64,000 nucleotides of DNA. It comes from Amphiura filiformis (Eukaryota > Echinodermata > Ophiuroidea > Amphilepidida > Amphiuridae). Location: contig NC_092640.1 of NCBI RefSeq assembly GCF_039555335.1, positions 44,988,099 to 45,052,098 on the forward strand, in the 5' to 3' direction. Each line of letters opens with the position of its first letter. Position 1 is the stretch's first letter. The notes under the pieces are model-generated. The model did no database searches. It was given only the letters and a program-made list of their open reading frames with translations, and was not told where the DNA came from. Shown piece after piece: positions 61,324 to 64,000 of this stretch. Both the position numbers and the translations under genes were made by a program.

Positions 61324-64000
61324 CGAAATTCCAGTTGAAACCAGTTGAAATAGGCAACTGGTTTCAACTGGAGTTAACTAGGTTGAACTATGTGCAACTG
61401 GGTGAACTAGGTTGTCAACTAGGTCTAACTAGGTTGACAACTAGGTCCAACTGCTTTCTCACAGCGAAAGGCCAATCCCAATTCCCAATTGAAAACACAG
61501 TTAATGTCTGTTCTATTTTAACTGTGTTATCAACTGGGCTTGTATCCCAGTTACATCCAGTTGATAACACAGTTAAAATAGAACATACATTAACTGGGAA
61601 TTGAAAGCACAGTTATGCACATATCAAATGCAATCCCGGCCCCTGGGGACCGGGGCATGGCCGGGTCGTGGGCCGTGGATTTGGGGTTTTAAAGTTCAAG
61701 TCCCGGGTAAACACCTGGCCAGTCCCGGACCCACCCGGGCAAAACTCGCAGCCACTCCCCGGCCCCCCGGGGCAAATATCCGATGCAAACCCCGGGTATT
61801 CCTCGGCCCAAGTTCCCGGCCCTGAGCATCGCATATAGTCCTGGATCTTAATATGGTTTTAATATCGCGGCAATCTTGTCATCACACTGGTCATGTGGGC
61901 TCAAAATTTGGCAGGTATGTCTTCAATGGACTACCGAGCTCTGGATATGATTCTGGTGGATTCACACGCTTCAAATATAGACCTACATGTGTGTTCCATT
62001 GCAAATACGTCAGTTACCCACCTTGTTGCGGAACATCTAAAAACGATAAACGAAATAGGCTACCTAGATTCTCGTCAATAGCGCAGAGAAGCGTAATTCT
62101 TTCCTTCCCTTCCTATATAATGTATTAGGTGTAGGCCTACTTGCTTTACTGTTTGAGTATCAATGCACAGGCTTCAACGTGCACAGTTTACCCATATGCC
62201 GATTATGAACACACGTATAGTTAGTTAGAAGGAAACTAGATCCATGTTTCGGATTCGGACTATAATTATTGAAGTTAAGAGTGTGTCTAACATTCAGAAG
62301 TGAAATTTCCAATGGCGGGTCGGAAAATGCAGGGAATAAACCAGGAATACCGTATTGATATAGGGCCGACATGTAGGTCTATACGATTAAAACATCAAAG
62401 ATATGAAAGAAACAGATCACTACATTTACATCTGTCCAGAATACGGGAATGTCGAATGTTCGATCTTTGCATAAACATTTTAAGCACATAATATTATAGG
62501 CCTATATATGAATTTGTTTGATATCAATCCAAAATGCAACATTACTTCAATTATAATTAGGCTATTCTGTAAAGGCCCATACCCCATCCAAATATAGGCC
62601 TACCTTGTATATTGTTTAAAATCAATGATAACCATCTATCAAACTTTTGGCGCACAAGTTATTAATATTTTGTTTCACGAGGTTGCCATTTTGGATATTG
62701 TTTAAAACATCCTTTCAAAGATTTGTGATTTTAATATTGTTAAACGCTCCATCATGAAAATATAATGTAGTTTTGAAAATCTGTATATTAAATCAAGACA
62801 TTGAATTCAATTTTTATATCATACACCTATAATTATTTTTTTAAAGAAGAAAAATACAGCTCGAGAATTTATAAAGGACATGTATACACTACCTACACTA
62901 TAGTCTTCTATTAAGTATTATGGCCATGTAGGAGTCGATCGCAGATGTCACAAAAGTATCATGGATTCTTTTATTATCACGGTCAGTTTTGTTTTTAGTG
63001 TAGGCCTAATAATTTAAAACTTTGCTCTCGGCGGGTGGTTAAAACTTTAACAAAAGTAACATAAAAAAAGCAGGCTCTCGTTTGCACATGCATGTCAAGA
63101 AGCCAGTGTGGTCTTGTTAAACGTGCTAACTTTAGAGCCCCGCTAAATAGCAGATACATGGCCTACTGCAAAATTTGGAAACAACAGCCAAGATTTGTTT
63201 TTGGAATGGATTTATATGAACAGTAAACATTAATGTGGATTATTAATATACATCCACGGCTCAAGTACGCCAAGTGATAGGATTCCCGCCCGTAAATGCG
63301 GGCATCCTTACTAGCAACCCACGGGCATGTTCACGGCCCATTTTACTGGTTGGAAAACCCGGGTAAGTTAGACATAATCCCGGCCCTCGCCTGGTAAAGT
63401 CCGGCCCAATTTCCGGGGTTTGACGACGTCAAGTCCCGCCAACACCCGCTCACCCCGGGACACATTTTGAGTCAATCCCGGGTCACATGATGTCAAGTCC
63501 CGGACCATCCCCGGGTCCCCAGGGGCCGGGGTTGCATTTGATATGTGCATTAATGTCTGTTCTATTTTAACTGTGTTATCAACTGGGCTTGTATCCCAGT
63601 AACATCCAATTGGACTTTCTAAACCTAGTTGAAAAAGCATGTCTAGACCAAGACCAGTTATATACTATTTACAACCCCAGTTAAACACAATTGAACTTTT
63701 CAAATGCATTTGTTTTCCACTTGAGACTTTTAAACCTAGTTTGAAGGTCAAAATTCCAGTTGAAAGTTCCAACTGGGATGTACTAGGTTCAACTTGGTTG
63801 AACTGGGATGCCATTTATGTTTAACTGTGTTTCATATATTCCCAGTTACGATTTAAATTGGACAGGGGGAGGGGTTGATCCTTTACAATTTCAACTACTG
63901 CAATATTATATATAAATAAAGAGAAATAATACATACTCTACATACTTGTAAATCAAATACATTAATTTCAAACATTTAGAAGTTGTCCAGTTGAAATTAA
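61324..64000. repeat. CAACTGG-rich repeat element reaching the right edge
   Basis: Left part 61324-61615 and right part 63550-64000 are built from 'caactgg', 'aactaggttgaact' and 'aactgtgttatcaactggg' words in both orientations, probably arms of one large element. It is interrupted by 61616-63549. The end near 63980-64000 (inverse of 'ttaatttcaactgg') may be its terminus. Confidence 0.6.
61616..63549. mobile_element. 1.93 kb TTA-flanked element with GC-rich CCCGGG subterminal arrays
   Basis: TIRs TGCACATATCAAATGCAA followed by CCCCGGCCCC (or a one-base variant) and the inverse are flanked by TTA (61613-61615 and 63550-63552), as in PIF/Harbinger elements. About 200 bp next to each end is dense in CCCGGG/CCCCGG in an otherwise AT-rich region. 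The interior (about 61850-63330) is AT-rich and no transposase was recognised. Confidence 0.75.

Overview
The window is nuclear DNA from a metazoan: AT-rich, intron-dominated and dense with transposable elements. Frequent 'taggcctat'-type motifs, the repertoire of small terminal-inverted-repeat (TIR) elements, a DIRS-type retroelement and a 2A-bearing CR1-like LINE together suggest a marine deuterostome such as an echinoderm or hemichordate. That assignment is an inference from style; no species-diagnostic gene is present.

There is one recognisable host gene. It runs on the plus strand from about 21.1 kb past the right edge and encodes a xanthine dehydrogenase / aldehyde oxidase (XDH/AOX) family molybdo-flavoenzyme. 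I could place 24 coding exons (21097-61250) by GT/AG boundaries, continuous phase and colinearity with XDH. They encode about 995 residues: both [2Fe-2S] domains, the FAD domain and the first two thirds of the molybdopterin domain. About 335 C-terminal residues should lie to the right. All eight iron-sulphur cysteines are present. In the active site, Gln767, Arg912 and Phe914 (bovine XDH numbering) are kept, but Glu802 is Ala and Arg880 is Asn. It is therefore neither a canonical xanthine dehydrogenase nor a canonical aldehyde oxidase.

The 21 kb left of the gene is transposon strata. From 0.66 to 5.27 kb lies a broken DIRS-type element (reverse transcriptase-RNase H plus tyrosine recombinase). 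It is interrupted by a 2.1 kb composite insertion bounded by two copies of one 412-414 bp TIR element, and by a 183 bp hAT-like MITE with a perfect 8 bp duplication. From 5.68 to 8.34 kb lies a LINE 3' fragment, interrupted by a TA-flanked TIR element that is itself interrupted by an 860 bp hAT-like element. From 9.4 to 19.6 kb there are several TIR elements whose terminal core motif is repeated inside the element, including one nested in another.

The introns carry many more elements. The main ones are MITEs with TA, TTAA, TTA or 8 bp duplications, a 950 bp minisatellite (intron 3), two 690 bp CCCAGCAAAC elements, a 3.65 kb TA-flanked element containing tRNA-like A/B-box sequence (intron 16), a 365 bp CAT/CAC microsatellite (intron 17), a nearly full-length but frameshifted LINE with a 2A-like motif, PHD finger, endonuclease and reverse transcriptase (intron 20), and a GC-rich 1.9 kb TTA-flanked element nested in a CAACTGG-rich repeat at the right edge. 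No rRNA, functional tRNA, CRISPR array or second host gene was found.
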